Assembly: GCF_019097595.1 (NCBI RefSeq)
Contig: NC_080711.1
Location: 21,600,928-21,664,927 of the forward strand
Direction of reading: 5' to 3'
Length of the DNA stretch: 64,000 nucleotides
DNA from: Hemibagrus wyckioides
Lineage: Eukaryota > Chordata > Actinopteri > Siluriformes > Bagridae
This document shows, one piece after another, positions 11,398 through 22,534 of this stretch. The notes below the pieces were generated by a model that searched no databases, was not told where the DNA came from, and worked only from the letters and a program-made list of their open reading frames with translations. The first letter of the stretch is position 1. Every line of letters starts with the position of its first letter. Both the position numbers and the translations under genes were made by a program.

Positions 11398-11892
11398 CAC
11401 TGTTGGGTGTAATGCATTACCTAGTAGCAGGAGCAAGTGGCTGTTTTGGAACTATTCCAAATGAAACTATTCCAATTACTTCTCTTTTTTGGCCCAGGTA
11501 GACAAGAACATTAACGTGAAATGTAAGCTATGTCCTGGTGAAAAAAACTATCGGCCCCAGACAATACCACGAGTAATTTACTGAAGCACTTGACAAGGCA
11601 GCATCGACAAACACTTTTGAGTGATCCATGTTCATCGACAGTACAAATGTTAAGCAGGCAAAACTTGATTTTACATCAGGAGTGTAGAAAATGTCCAAAG
11701 GTGAGCTAAAAAAATGATTGCAGGCTACCAGTCAAGGTTTATAGGGATTTTAGGAAGTAATTAATAATGAGTTAAATTACTTATTGAGAAATTAAATTAC
11801 TTTTCAGAGTAATTAGAAACACATTTTAAATACAGCATTGATGGTGTAATTACTAATTAATAACTTTTTTTGTAGTAACTTATCCAACACTG
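11398..11892 (+). mobile_element. hAT-type element remnant with BED-finger exon
   Basis: Left end CACTGTTGGGTGTAATG and right end AACTTATCCAACACTG form rough terminal inverted repeats of the CAGTGTTGGG kind. Inside, 11499-11630 reads as a decayed BED zinc finger (CKLCPGEK, later a QHRQ-type His region). Copy at 34379-34878. Superfamily inferred from termini plus BED domain. Confidence 0.65.
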
Positions 11893-12650
11893 CTGCTGAT
11901 TCAATTTCTCAAAGAAGATCAATTTAAACTTTTGAATAATAAAGAAGATGAAGTATAGAGAATAGTTTCACTGTTGAGTTGTTGATAGATATTAGATTTC
12001 AGCTTTGTCTTCTGTTCACTAGAGATTACAATTCTTCTTCAGAATTTAAAAACACCTGATCTAGAATCTTCTCAGCTATTTCTCTCTGGATTCATCAGTT
12101 AAAGCCTCTAGAGGGCAGACTATACCAGAATGAACATCATGTTCTATTGAACGGTTTGATTATAATGTTAAATGTAGTTCATACTGTTCAGAAAACACTG
12201 CAGTATTTCACCATGGGAGAGTCAAATATGGAAGGAGTTATTCACACTGTTATTTTAACACAGAAACCAGGAAATTTGTAGACATGAGAATAATTTCTGT
12301 GTTAATGTAATTATCTACATTGCAGCATACATATGACTGATAATTATTATTATTTTCATGTATTATGAATGAACTCTTGGAGCTGTGGGTCATCCCCCCA
12401 GTGTTATGCAGTGAATGGGCCATGCCTGTCATGCCAGTGGTTAAGAGGAACGGGGTTGTGAGGATTTTCAGTGAATCCGGCTCTGTGAATATGCTCATAT
12501 GAAGAGTGCGTTCTCTTCACATAAATCAGAGACCTAAGAAAGTCTCTTAATGTTCCAAATTTTATAGATTTATAATCACAGATTAGAGACGTTCATGAGA
12601 CGGGGAGATTTTCATGTGTAGAGGAATCCATCCCATTCTGACCCTAAGAT
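11893..12650. other. Intergenic, 5' flank of V7
   Basis: No gene. The part from 11990 recurs at 34980 and 53217, upstream of V23 and V35. Confidence 0.6.
12105..12117 (+). promoter_or_regulatory. CTCF-like motif upstream of V7
   Basis: CCTCTAGAGGGCA, 636 bp upstream of the V7 start; flanks differ from those of the 8432 site. Confidence 0.5.
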
Positions 12651-12663
12651 AAGGAGTGTCTCT

Positions 12664-12671
12664 ATGCAAAT
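12664..12671 (+). promoter_or_regulatory. V7 octamer ATGCAAAT
   Basis: Perfect octamer 77 bp before the start codon, followed by a TATA-like TTATATATTTAAG. Confidence 0.85.
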
Positions 12672-12740
12672 GTCCTTCCCTGTTATATATTTAAGCAATG
12701 AAGACAAAGAGCTTTTACTTCTTCTGCTTCAACACACACC

Positions 12741-13184
12741 ATGATCTCTACATCCCTACTGCTGCTGCTGCTGGCAGCCGTACACTGTAAGTGTTTTTAC
12801 ATTTGACTTTTAATACAATTTTGGTTCCTTAAAGCTTTTCACTTTTACATCATTAAAATAACTTTTCTTCAACAGGTGTTCACTGTGTTGAGCTGATCCA
12901 GACCGGATCCACAGTATTAACTCCTGGTCAGTCACTGACTCTGACCTGTAAAGTGTCTGGATATTCATTAACTGATAGCAGCTACTGTACAGACTGGATA
13001 CGACAACCTGCAGGAAAAACTCTGGAGTGGATTGGAGAGATATGTGGTAGCGGTAACACTTTCTACAGTGAGAAACTGAAAAGCAGGTTTCAGGTTTCCA
13101 GAGACACGTCCAGCAGCACAGTGACATTAACAGGGCAGAACATGCAGACTGAAGACACAGCTGTGTATTACTGCGCTCGTAAAC
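12741..13184 (+). CDS. ighv: V7: intact IGHV segment, family D
   Basis: Leader 12741-12786 (MISTSLLLLLLAAVH, GTAAGT donor); V exon 12876-13184 starts CVHCVELIQT. FR1 Cys in LTCKVSGY; CDR1 SYCTD and CDR2 EICGSG each carry an extra Cys that could pair with each other; ends YYCARK. RSS 13185-13223. V23 is its duplicate, differing at one residue in CDR1 and one at CDR2. Confidence 0.93.
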
Positions 13185-13223
13185 CACAGTGAGACAAATA
13201 AACAACGTCCCTGTACAAAAACT
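13185..13223 (+). other. V7 RSS
   Basis: CACAGTG, 23-bp spacer, ACAAAAACT. Confidence 0.9.
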
Positions 13224-14130
13224 CCAAGTACACTGAAACAGTGCTAGCTCCCAACATCCTCCTTCATTAAAAAAGAAATAATAATGATACCAGTTCTGAC
13301 TACAGCACCGGAGCCTCATGAACAATTCGACAGTCGGTTTCTGATTACATTGAATTGATTAGGCTCATGTTCATTTCAGCTATCAATATCTGACATTCAC
13401 CTGTGTGTGAGTAAATCACACTTACAGCAAGGTTTTACAAATCTTCAGACAGACTGACTGTTTGTTGAATTCGCTCCTTACACACATTTTCATGCATGGT
13501 TTCTTCACACTGTGGAGTTTTTTACCTCCAAAATTGTCCTTCACCTGCATCTGATGAGTTTTCCCAGACCAGCACACACATCCATTTTATTTTCCATTAC
13601 GTTTAATAGCCTCCGTAATGAAATAATAAATGATTACATACAAAAATAGAAGGAAAAATGTTTAAAAATTCTAAACATTTGAACAGTTGTGCAAATTATG
13701 TTCCATTTTTACTGACAATTCACCTGAAAAAGTTTACTCAACTTCTTGAACTGTATACTGTATAATTAACCTGCACACACTTTAGAAATATTTGAACATT
13801 ATACTTTTTGTTAAGATTTAAGGCCTGTGATGGTCGCTCTTTCTTTATTCACACAACATCTACCCAACATTTTGAGGTTTAAAGGACTGAAGGTGTGTCA
13901 TAAATATGAGAACATGTTCTCCTGGGATTTACATCAAAGTCATAAACTCTAACTACAGCATTGTTATGAAGCTAAGACATTACAGCTCCATTATATCAGT
14001 GTCTCATTAAACCAGGCTGCTTCATCCACACAGCTTGATCAATTACATAGTAAATAAATAGTAAGTAACTAATATTTTGTGAATGTGTATGTTTTTACAT
14101 TTGCAGGCAATGCCTCTTCTGAAAGCCTAA
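13224..14130. other. Intergenic V7-V8
   Basis: AT-rich, no gene seen; matches 36208-37140. Confidence 0.6.
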
Positions 14131-14138
14131 ACACTTAT

Positions 14139-14146
14139 ATGCAAAT
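14139..14146 (+). promoter_or_regulatory. V8 octamer ATGCAAAT
   Basis: Perfect octamer, then CTTTATAAA at 14162-14170. Intact promoter on a broken gene. Confidence 0.8.
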
Positions 14147-14226
14147 CAACAAATCAAACCCCTTTATAAATGATTAGAGGTGTTTTCAGGAGAAGTGAGG
14201 ATCTGGGTTCAGGTTCTGCTCAAACC

Positions 14227-15252
14227 ATGTTCTTTACACTTCTACTCCTGCTGTTAACAGCTACATCTGGTAAGTGTGTGGAGAATTTTGGAGAGATGCA
14301 GATCATTGTGTACATTTTTCCTGTTGATAGATTTCACCTGAATAATTGCATGATTGTTGTTCACAGGTATTAAATGTATTGAACTGGTAAAGCCTGCAGT
14401 CATGCTGGTTAAGCCTGGAGAATCATTTTCAGTCCCCTGTAAGATCACTGGATACTCAGCCACTAGTTACTGTACTAACTGGATACAACAATTAGGAAAT
14501 GTGCTGGAATACAGTGGCAGACCGTCAGGGCCAGCAAGGCCTTCTCTGCTGTGATCTGAATCACTGACTTGCATTTTAATATATTTAATATATTTTTCCA
14601 TGAATGTGTATTAAATTATTCCCAATAGTCTATTCTCTACATTTCATAGCTTTTCTCTTGGTTGCGCTGCTTCCAGTAGTGTATATTTATGATAAGAGTA
14701 TTTATCCAATCATATTTCAGCCAGTGGCTGACATCATGTGTTGCCCAGCTCTAAGGCCTTAGTAGTCAGAGGCAGCGACCCGCCCATATACAGTGTTTCT
14801 ATATTCACTGTGTCTCATTTTGGATGCTGCGTTCTCCGGAGATTGCAGTTTGCTGCGTACGTCATCAAGAATGTCTTTTTTGAGAAAAGTAACCGTAATA
14901 AAATTGACTGTTCCTTGTGAGGTGTGAAATACTGTAGCCTATTTTCTTTTTTACTTTGTTTTTAATTAACGGTTGATTAGTATCTATTGCCGTGGTGTCC
15001 AGTTGCAATTCTAGAATTTTCATTTAAGTGGGGCTCAGCAACCAGTGAGGGTATAATAGTAATAAATAAATGAATAAATAAATAAAATAAAGGTTTGACT
15101 AACAGGGTAGGATGGTAAACTTATTGCATAATTCCACTGTATTGCATAGATGTGTATAACATTTGAGTACTGAACAAGCCAAATACGAGTCTTCCTGATC
15201 ACACACTCACACACACTCACACACACACACATACACACACACACTTACACAG

Positions 15253-15284
<32 letters not shown>

Positions 15285-15760
15285 ACACACACTTACACAG
15301 ACACACACACACACACACACACACACTTGTCCTCTGATCCTCGGTCTGTGGATTGAAGAACGTGCTGAAAGACGGGGAGGAGCTGAAGTCTGCCGCTGTT
15401 TTCATATGAAATTTAAAGGGGACTGAGGAGATCACCAATTTGTGTAGAGTTTATGGAGAATCGCAGAATTTTAGGAGGGCTGAGTAGAAAATGGCCTAGT
15501 GACGCCCATGGTGGCGTCATAATGATGGTATAGAGGTGGATTAATTCAGGAAGGACACCAGTGAAGGCCTAGATCTGAAATGCACAGCCCGCCACTGCTG
15601 GAATGGATCGGCTGGTACTGCAGCTCAAGTGATACTGCCAGCATAAATTCACTAAAAAACAAGATCACTTTCTCAACTGAAGCCTCTAACAACACTGTGA
15701 CTTTACACGGACAAAACTTTCAGACTGAAGAGATTGTTGTGTATTACTGCACTCGTAACT
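14227..15760 (+). pseudogene. ighv: V8: IGHV pseudogene split by hAT element
   Basis: Leader 14227-14269 (MFFTLLLLLLTATS); V exon opens at 14367 (FR1 VPCKITGY, CDR1 SYCTN). The exon is cut in FR2 at the LEW codons by a 1.1-kb element (14512-15597) and resumes 15598-15760: WYCSSSDT, FR3, YYCTRN. CDR1 and CDR2 again each have a Cys. Apart from the insert, the halves are in matching frame. RSS 15761-15799 has the poor nonamer AAAAAAACA. Confidence 0.88.
14512..15597. mobile_element. hAT-type non-autonomous element inside V8
   Basis: Left terminus CAGTGGCAGACCGT; right terminus, inverted, CAGTGGCGGGCTGT. Flanks are 8-bp CTGGAATA and CTGGAATG, a one-mismatch target duplication of VH FR2 sequence. 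CAGTGGCGG ends plus 8-bp duplication fit hAT. No transposase seen; it holds a CA/GT microsatellite (about 15197-15328). Confidence 0.85.
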
Positions 15761-15799
15761 CACAGTGAGACAGATCAACAAAGACGCTTTAAAAAAACA
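15761..15799 (+). other. V8 RSS
   Basis: CACAGTG, 23-bp spacer, degenerate nonamer AAAAAAACA. Confidence 0.65.
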
Positions 15800-16480
15800 C
15801 CCAGTACAGAAGACTGTTAGAAGACTGTTAGTGTCGTATCTCCATGTTTTACCTTCTGTGTTTCTCAGAAGTGTGAGCAGACAACACCAGCTTATATCTA
15901 CTAAATAAAGCATGACATCTCTACATCTCATTAGAACTGAGTTATGATTCAGATTGGATCATGACCATATTATTGTCCTGCAGGCCACTGAATCATTGTT
16001 CCTTGTCCAGTGGGATTGACTTTTAAATAACTTTAGGAAATGATAAATCAGTATATAGTTAAACATTTCAATATTAAACCCTTTCAGTTTAGTAAAATTA
16101 GAGTTTTTTTTCCTAATTTGTATTGACCTTATTAAACAAGATTTATTTTTTTAAATTGTCATACAATTAAAATGATTTATATTCAGAGATTTTCAATGAT
16201 TTGCTGTGAATGTTGAGGTTTTCTGAATGTCTTTTTATTGGACTTTGAATTTGCCTGCTCTCAGTATGTTCACTATTACTTTACTTGTTTAAAAAAAGTG
16301 TTGCTATCTAACAGGTGAAGGGATATACACAGGAAAATGATGTACTTGTTATTTATAGAGTATAATGATTGCAATATTTATTAAGCAGTTAACCAGATTT
16401 TTGCATATTTGTGAAAAATGTTTCATAGAAAGTGTTTTCCTCGATATGAAGTTTTATATATATGTGTGTTATAACACATA
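15800..16480. other. Intergenic V8-V9
   Basis: AT-rich, no gene seen; matches 38817-39490. Confidence 0.55.
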
Positions 16481-16485
16481 GCAAA

Positions 16486-16830
16486 GGGTCTGGGCCAGAT
16501 CTGGCATTAAGCTGGCACTGCTGGCTGAGTGATGGCATGGCAAGTGGTATGTCAACCAGATGCAGACCAGGTCTGACAATGATGGCACTCTTTATATGAT
16601 GGCATGCCAGATGTGGCCCAATTATGTTTTCTGTGGGCCAAATCTGGGTCAGCAGTATGGCCCAGTGCTGTCCCTGTTCTGAGCAAACAGTGTGGCCCAG
16701 TGCTGGCCTTGTGCTGGCCCATGCGTGGCCCACCTGTGGCAAACCAGATATGGGCCACCCAAGGGTGATCATTCTTTGTGGTATGTGGGCCGAGTGTAAG
16801 TGCACTGTGTGGGCCAGATTTGGGCCTGGC
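16486..16830. repeat. GGCCCA-rich degenerate minisatellite
   Basis: Imperfect reiterations of TGGCCCAGTGCTGGCC / TGGGCCAGATTTGGGCC. Long overlapping ORFs here come from this base pattern. Copy at 39505-39850. Confidence 0.7.
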
Positions 16831-16832
16831 AT

Positions 16833-16910
16833 ACGTCTCCAGCAGCACAGTGTTTTTAAAGGGGCAAAACTTTCAGACAGAGATACAGCTGTGTATTACT
16901 GTGCACAAAA
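16833..16910 (+). pseudogene. V9: IGHV FR3 fragment
   Basis: Only the end of FR3 survives: SSSTVFLKGQNFQT, then a 1-bp deletion near 16881 and the DTAVYYCA coding bases in a shifted frame. No recognisable heptamer follows. It abuts the minisatellite. The copy V25 keeps the frame. Confidence 0.8.
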
Positions 16911-17133
16911 GCGACATTCATTCAGATTATTTATAAAAATGAACATTGTGGTTAAAAGAGAAAGTTCCAAATATAAAATCTTTTTGTAATTGGGGTTTAT
17001 TAAATTCATAAAAAAGACTTTTAAACAAAATAGTTTTTCGCCTGTTATAAACCCACATATCCTCCATCAGATGAATCTCCTCCTCATGATTTAAATACAT
17101 TTCAGATACATTCTCCTCCCATCATCAGCAGAT

Positions 17134-17141
17134 AAGCAAAT
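17134..17141 (+). promoter_or_regulatory. V10 variant octamer AAGCAAAT
   Basis: Family-B form, with the TATTTATA box about 26 bp downstream. Confidence 0.6.
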
Positions 17142-17239
17142 CCAAGCATCAGAGCTGGATCTCACTCTATTTATATGATGTGATGGTGTCTGTTAAACTT
17201 TGGAGAACAGAGAAGACTCCAGTACAAACAACACACACC

Positions 17240-17675
17240 ATGTTCTCTACATCTCTACTGCTCCTGCTGGCAGCTGCTTCTTGTGAGTGCTTTATCAAAT
17301 TCATTCATTTACTAGATGAAGAATAAGGGTGCAGCAGATATTGTGTGAGATATCACCATGTGTTTTCCTCCACAGATGTACATGGTGAGGAACTGACTCA
17401 GCCTGCTTCCATGACAGTCCAGCCAGGCCAGAGTCTCTCCATCCACTGCAAGGTTTCATATTCAGTTACAAGCTATGAAACAGCTTGGATCCGACAACCT
17501 GCAGGAAAAGCTCTGGAGTGGATTGGAATAATCTATACTGGTGGGGGTACAGATTACAGTGACAAACTGAAAAATAAGTTCAGCATCTCCAGAGACACTT
17601 CTACTAACACAATAACAATTGGAGGACAGAACATGCAGACTGAAGACACAGCTGTGTATTACTGCGCTCGTTACA
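17240..17675 (+). CDS. ighv: V10: intact IGHV segment, family B
   Basis: Leader 17240-17282, V exon 17376-17675. CDR1 SYETA, CDR2 IYTGGGTDY, end YYCAR; all splice sites canonical. RSS 17676-17714. The block-2 duplicate V26 encodes the same V region except at the last residues before the heptamer (RYT here, RDS there). Confidence 0.93.
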
Positions 17676-17714
17676 CACAGTGAGACAGAATAGTGGATTC
17701 CTCTTACAAAAACC
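17676..17714 (+). other. V10 RSS
   Basis: CACAGTG, 23-bp spacer, ACAAAAACC. Confidence 0.92.
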
Positions 17715-18730
17715 TTATGAGACATGTTACACACATCCTCTCAATGCAACTAATAAATCATCTCAGTCACATTTTCACTTTCTTCTCATGGAATGAAGTC
17801 ATAATAGTTTGCAGCATTTTAAAACACGGTCACATAGAGTCATTTTTAAATAAAAAAGAAAACATTATTGAAAGAGTTTTCATTCTAAACTATTATTAAT
17901 CCCTTCATGATACAAGGTTTTTAACCAACAATTAGAATCAGTGTATAATGAGTAGATTCAGGAATAATACAGCATGTTTCCAGCAGTGTGTTGTGTTTAA
18001 CACACAGTCTGTTCTCACAGTGTGAGGTGCAATAATTGAAACAACTGAAGGAGGCAGCAGAGTTTAACAAATAAAGTGAAAAAAAAAAGAATCCATAAAC
18101 TGTATTCAGTATAAGACTCATTCAGTACAAATCATTATCAGACAAACATCTGATTTATTTTTCATAATTTATGATTATTTGAATTACATATTACCTGAGA
18201 TTACACATGACATACACATGACATCTCTTTTAAACTCTACTGATAAAAATGCTCCACTTCTGAATTCCTACTTTATGTTTTTTTGTTGCTCCAAGTGAGA
18301 TGCTTTTTATCGACAGCCAGAAGACTATAATCTTTTTCTCATAAATAACTCATTCTAGTTATTGTTCATTTGAAAAGAGGAATTTTATGCCTCTAGAGGG
18401 CAGTCTGTACAAACTCAACCACACAATCATTACATAAAGTGTCTTAGTACCCTGTGTTGATCTATTGTCTAATTTTATACAAATAAATGCCTGATTAAAC
18501 CTTTATATGAAATGTGAATTTCTCTGCATGTGAATTTTTTTTTCTTTCAGAGAAAGTATTATTAAAAATGATCTAAAGTAAAGTGGATAATTACAGCTTC
18601 TCCGATTCTAATAAATAGCGAGAGTGAAACATTTAGTTGTTGCTTTTCTACACAGAACCTTATAATCATCCACTCATCTATACAGTGAGCAGCATGTGGT
18701 TGTGGATTGAACACCTCCATAGTGGTCATG
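17715..18730. other. Intergenic V10-V11
   Basis: Family-B 3' flank, then family-C 5' flank with the CTCF-like site at 18390. No gene. Confidence 0.6.
18390..18402 (+). promoter_or_regulatory. CTCF-like motif upstream of V11
   Basis: CCTCTAGAGGGCA, 469 bp upstream of the V11 start. Confidence 0.5.
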
Positions 18731-18740
18731 GACACTCCCT

Positions 18741-18748
18741 ATTCAAAT
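18741..18748 (+). promoter_or_regulatory. V11 variant octamer ATTCAAAT
   Basis: Family-C octamer variant with GTATAAAC downstream. Confidence 0.55.
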
Positions 18749-18858
18749 AGAGTCGTGTATAAACAGCATGTTCTTGACTGCTCTAGTTTCCAGTGAGCTC
18801 TGTGATAGATAACACTCCCATACACTTTAAATCTGGGTGAAGCAGAACTCAGAGAAGG

Positions 18859-19285
18859 ATGATTTTAGGACAGTGTATTTTATTGGTACTCATTTCATGT
18901 AAGTTTATGTTTTTTTCTGTTGTGACTAATAGCATTATATCATTATAAAATAACATTACCTAGTTCTACTCTTCTCTTCCAGATTCTTATGGACAGTCCC
19001 TGACCTCCTCTGCTTCTGTGGTGAAGAGACCTGGAGAGTCGGTCACTCTGTCCTGTACTGTCTCTGGATTCTCAATGAGCAGCTACTACATGCACTGGAT
19101 CCGTCAGAAACCAGGACAAGGACTGGAGTGGATCGGGTGGATTGACACTGGCACTGGCACTACATTCTCTCAGTCACTGCAGGGCCAGTTCTCCATCACT
19201 AAAGACACCAGTAAAAACATGCTGTACCTAGAAGTGAAGAGTCTGAAAGCTGAAGACACAGCAGTTTATTACTGTGCACGAGACT
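18859..19285 (+). CDS. ighv: V11: intact IGHV segment, family C
   Basis: Leader 18859-18898 ([10 protein letters not shown]), V exon 18983-19285 ([20 protein letters not shown]1 SSYYMH, GLEWIG, CDR2 DTGTGT, YYCARD). RSS 19286-19323. Duplicate: V27, which changes His to Asn at the end of CDR1 and Arg to Gln after the last Cys. Confidence 0.93.
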
Positions 19286-19323
19286 CACACTGACACAACA
19301 GACTCCAGAGCTGTACAAAAACT
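19286..19323 (+). other. V11 RSS
   Basis: CACACTG, 22-bp spacer, ACAAAAACT. Confidence 0.82.
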
Positions 19324-20054
19324 TACACAAGCACGTCCTCATGAGCTGTAAATATTCCCTCAGGAAGCTGCACCCCAGAGACATTTATTATGCAGAACAA
19401 CATCCATTCACACTCAGCACTCATATCTTCTTTATTCCAATCTAATTTAGCAGTTATTAATATTAATCATAATAATCCCCATGTTATGTATCACATTTAC
19501 ATTATGATGTCTTTAATTATTTGACTTGAGGTAAATCAGCTCTAGGACAATGATTCTGATGACTAGTTGTGATTATATACTGTACTATTCATGCTTTTAT
19601 TCCTCCTTTGTGATAGCAGCTACAGGAACAATACAGGTAAATGATTAATTTCCTGAATTTAGAAACACAGAGTCTGTTCAGCAGCACAGAATCTGGCAAG
19701 AGATCACGTGATATGTGCATGTTTTCTGCAGCATCATTACTACAAACTCCTAAATATGAAAATCAGCAGCACACTTGTTTTCAAGAAGGATTCATGAAAC
19801 TATGGAATCTAACAGCTGAAAGATGTTCATGTAAATTCACCCATATTTATATATATATATATAATCAGCCTATTGCTCACCCCAACTTCATTTCACACGA
19901 CTGAATAAAATAGCTTGATGATGGAGCTGATGGTTGCTCAATACTACATCTTTGTTATAATGTTAACCTGAGACTTCTTTACTGTATATTTCTTCCATCA
20001 CAATATCTTGAGTGTGTTGATGATGATCTTTGATTGTTACGTTTTATCTGCTAG
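19324..20054. other. Intergenic, V12 upstream
   Basis: No clear gene. A one-mismatch octamer ATGTAAAT (19829-19836) with an AT run precedes a weak candidate leader exon for V12, 19918-19961, with donor GTTAAC. Confidence 0.45.
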
Positions 20055-20367
20055 GTGTCAGCAGTGATGAGATCAGACTGGACCAGTCTCCTGCTGTGGT
20101 AAAGAGACCTGGAGAAACTGTGAAGATCTCTTGTAAGATAAGTGGATGTTCAGTGACAAGCAACTACATACACTGGATACGACAGAAACCAGGGAAAGCT
20201 CTGGAATGGCTTGGCCGGATGGATACAGGCAATAATCAAGCAATATATGCAGAGTCTGTGAAGAACCAGCTCACCTTTACAGAAGACGTCTCAGCAAGCA
20301 CACAGTACTTAGAGGCCAAGACTCTGAGGACAGAGGACACTGCAGTTTATTACTGCACCCGAAGAGC
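20055..20367 (+). CDS. ighv: V12: IGHV V exon, family F, leader uncertain
   Basis: V exon after a CTGCTAG acceptor: [39 protein letters not shown]. An extra Cys sits just before CDR1 (SGCSVT). RSS 20368-20406 is good. No leader with a phase-1 donor is visible. The candidate at 19918-19961 ends in phase 2 and would need the acceptor GTGTCAG at 20055-20061. Open, but expression is uncertain. V28 is its deleted copy. Confidence 0.72.
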
Positions 20368-20406
20368 CACAGTGACTGGAGCTGAGGAAGCAGCTGTACT
20401 AAAACC
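20368..20406 (+). other. V12 RSS
   Basis: CACAGTG, 23-bp spacer, ACTAAAACC. Confidence 0.85.
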
Positions 20407-20570
20407 AGACAAACATTTTCACACAGCGTTTATTTTAAACAGGTCACATGTACTGTTATCATTTATCTATTATGTTCTATGGTTATTAAATAGCTCAATC
20501 ATATTTTGTTTACAACTGATTATATTTCAATCTAGAAATAAATAAACTTTTATTTAATACTGTAATATTT

Positions 20571-20962
20571 TGAGGTGTCCTGAGTGATGCTGAACCTGTC
20601 TTTCAGTGACTCTGTGTACCCTGTGCTTCCACTGCTACAAATGAATCCAATCCTCTGTATATTTTTCCCAGTGGCATGTCGAATCCAGTTTGTACAATAG
20701 CTGCTATCAGTCAAGTTATATCCAGACACTTTACAGACAATGGTGAAAGCCTGTCCAGGCTGGACATTCACATGACCTGGCTGAGCAAAATTGATTGTGC
20801 CAAAAACAACTGCAATAAAAAATGTAAAAAGTACATATTAATCAAATTTCTCTAAAAAATCTCAAGAACAATTACACAAAGTACAACGATAGATGCTTTA
20901 AACAAATGTGTGAACTTACAAGATGCAGATATGCACAGCACCAGGAAATAAACAAGCAGCAT
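20571..20962 (-). pseudogene. ighv: V13: inverted IGHV, 3'-truncated, no RSS
   Basis: Minus strand. Leader 20962-20920 (MLLVYFLVLCISAS, GTAAGT donor), V exon from 20809 after TTGCAG: NVQPGQAFTIVCKV, CDR1 SYCTN, CDR2 FICSSG, FR3 to QDTS. It then runs into a stop with no YYC and no RSS. A TATA-like TTATATAAA lies upstream (about 21040-21050), but I find no good octamer. It ends tail-to-tail about 170 bp after V12. FR2 is unusual (RHATGKNI). Copy: V29. Confidence 0.85.
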
Positions 20963-21059
20963 GTTTGCTCTTGAGGCTGTACTGGTGGGATCTGCTCTTT
21001 GGTCATCAGGCTTTATTGAGGTGTAGTCAGGGACAGAGTTTATATAATGTTAGCGCACG

Positions 21060-21930
21060 CAAAATGGCTCTTTTCCTGTTTTGGTGTACAGGTTGAAGGG
21101 GCTGCTGGATATAGCTGTGATATTTCCTAATGTAATAGGTAGACTATTTTTTTTTTTTTACCTTAAACATCAGTGTAAAATACAATAATTAGAATCAGGA
21201 ATTTATTTAACATCAAAATATAACATTTAGATATCTGAGTTTTTTCTTTGCATTTATAGAGATGCCAAAATGCCAATGATCTTATGTTCATCATAATTTG
21301 TTGTCAAAGGTTGTAATTAGTTATAAATTCTTTTCATAGAGGATTTTTAGTTATTGTTAGCTAAGCAGGTGTGTTTTTCTGTTAAAATTATACAATGTCT
21401 GTAAAATCAGATTTACATTTTTTTTTTCAACAAAACCCTCATTCCAGCATACAGTATAAATTATTATTAAATTATAATTCTCTACTTGTTTGTTTTTATG
21501 CCTCTAGATGTCAGTCTTTGTAAAGAAGCCCTTCTCAGTATATTTTAACACATTCAGCATCTCTCTCTTTAAACACTCTAATCATTCTCCAGCTTCATTT
21601 AACTCAAATAACAGATAATTGCTTTTTTGGGACTCTGCAAAAGTGATCTATATTTAACAACAATATTCAGGTTATTTTATAAATTCTACAGTTATACTCA
21701 TTTTTGGGGTTTTATAAAATATTTTGAAAATAAATGATAAATGAGCAGGATCAGGAAAGTTTGTGTATTTATGCTTAGCACAGTGCAATAATAATTCAAT
21801 ACAAGCAGCAGGAGTGTTAGGGCACACTAGAAAATACCACAAGAATAACAGTTAATGACCTGAAAATGTGAAACATACAGTAAGCTTCGTCTCAGCTGTT
21901 CCTCTGGGAATGTTTTTATATCTCTAGTGG
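21060..21930. other. Intergenic, 5' flank of V14
   Basis: AT-rich; no gene. A degenerate CTCF-like motif, CCTCTAGATGTCA, lies at 21501-21513; copy at 44508-44520. Confidence 0.5.
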
Positions 21931-21937
21931 GCGTGTC

Positions 21938-21945
21938 ATGCAAAT
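21938..21945 (+). promoter_or_regulatory. V14 octamer ATGCAAAT
   Basis: Perfect octamer in the family-A context, 103 bp upstream of the start. Confidence 0.85.
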
Positions 21946-22047
21946 GAAATCCTGCATTTGAACCATTTATGCTGAAACATTCAGCCCAACAACATACCAG
22001 CAGTTTGTGTTCATTTACAGCAGCAGGAATCATTTTAATTCTTTGAG

Positions 22048-22496
22048 ATGGGACTAGGCAGTGTTTTGAGTTACTTTACTCTAGCAATCTTCATTCGATG
22101 TTAGTATTATTATTTGTTATAAAGAAACATTTTAAGTATTTTATTACTTGCTTTTTTAACATTAACACAAATGTTTGTATGTTCTTGCAGATTCTTGCAG
22201 TCAGACACTGTTCCAGTCTGATCCAGTGATCATCAAACCTGATCAGTCTCATAAACTGACCTGCACAGCCTCTGGATTAGACATTGGAGGCTACTGGATG
22301 GACTGGATCAGACAGGTGCCTGGAAAAGGACTGGAATGGGTTGCAACTATAACATCTGACAGTAGTAGCAAATATTACTCCAGCGCTGTTCAGGGCCGCT
22401 TCACCATCTCCAGAGACAACAGTAAGAAGCAGGTGTATCTGCAGATGAACAGCATGAGGACAGAAGACACTGCAGTTTATTACTGCGCCCATGACA
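22048..22496 (+). CDS. ighv: V14: intact IGHV segment, family A
   Basis: Leader 22048-22099, donor GTTAGT; V exon 22191-22496, open. CDR1 GGYWMD, GLEWVA, a serine-rich CDR2, and end YYCAHD with His replacing the usual Arg after Cys-Ala. RSS 22497-22534. It corresponds in position to V30. Confidence 0.92.
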
Positions 22497-22534
22497 CACA
22501 GTGATACTTCCCCTTAGACATCAGTACAAAAACA
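22497..22534 (+). other. V14 RSS
   Basis: CACAGTG, 22-bp spacer, ACAAAAACA. Confidence 0.85.

Noticed and set aside
12810..13325. 171-codon minus-strand ORF across V7 (and 35740-36309 across V23)
   Set aside because: It is the antisense shadow of the VH exon, with no start context or homology; similar shadows lie opposite most VH exons.
16389..16848. Minus-strand ORFs rich in GPH and WAH repeats
   Set aside because: Arise from the GGCCCA minisatellite pattern, not a gene.
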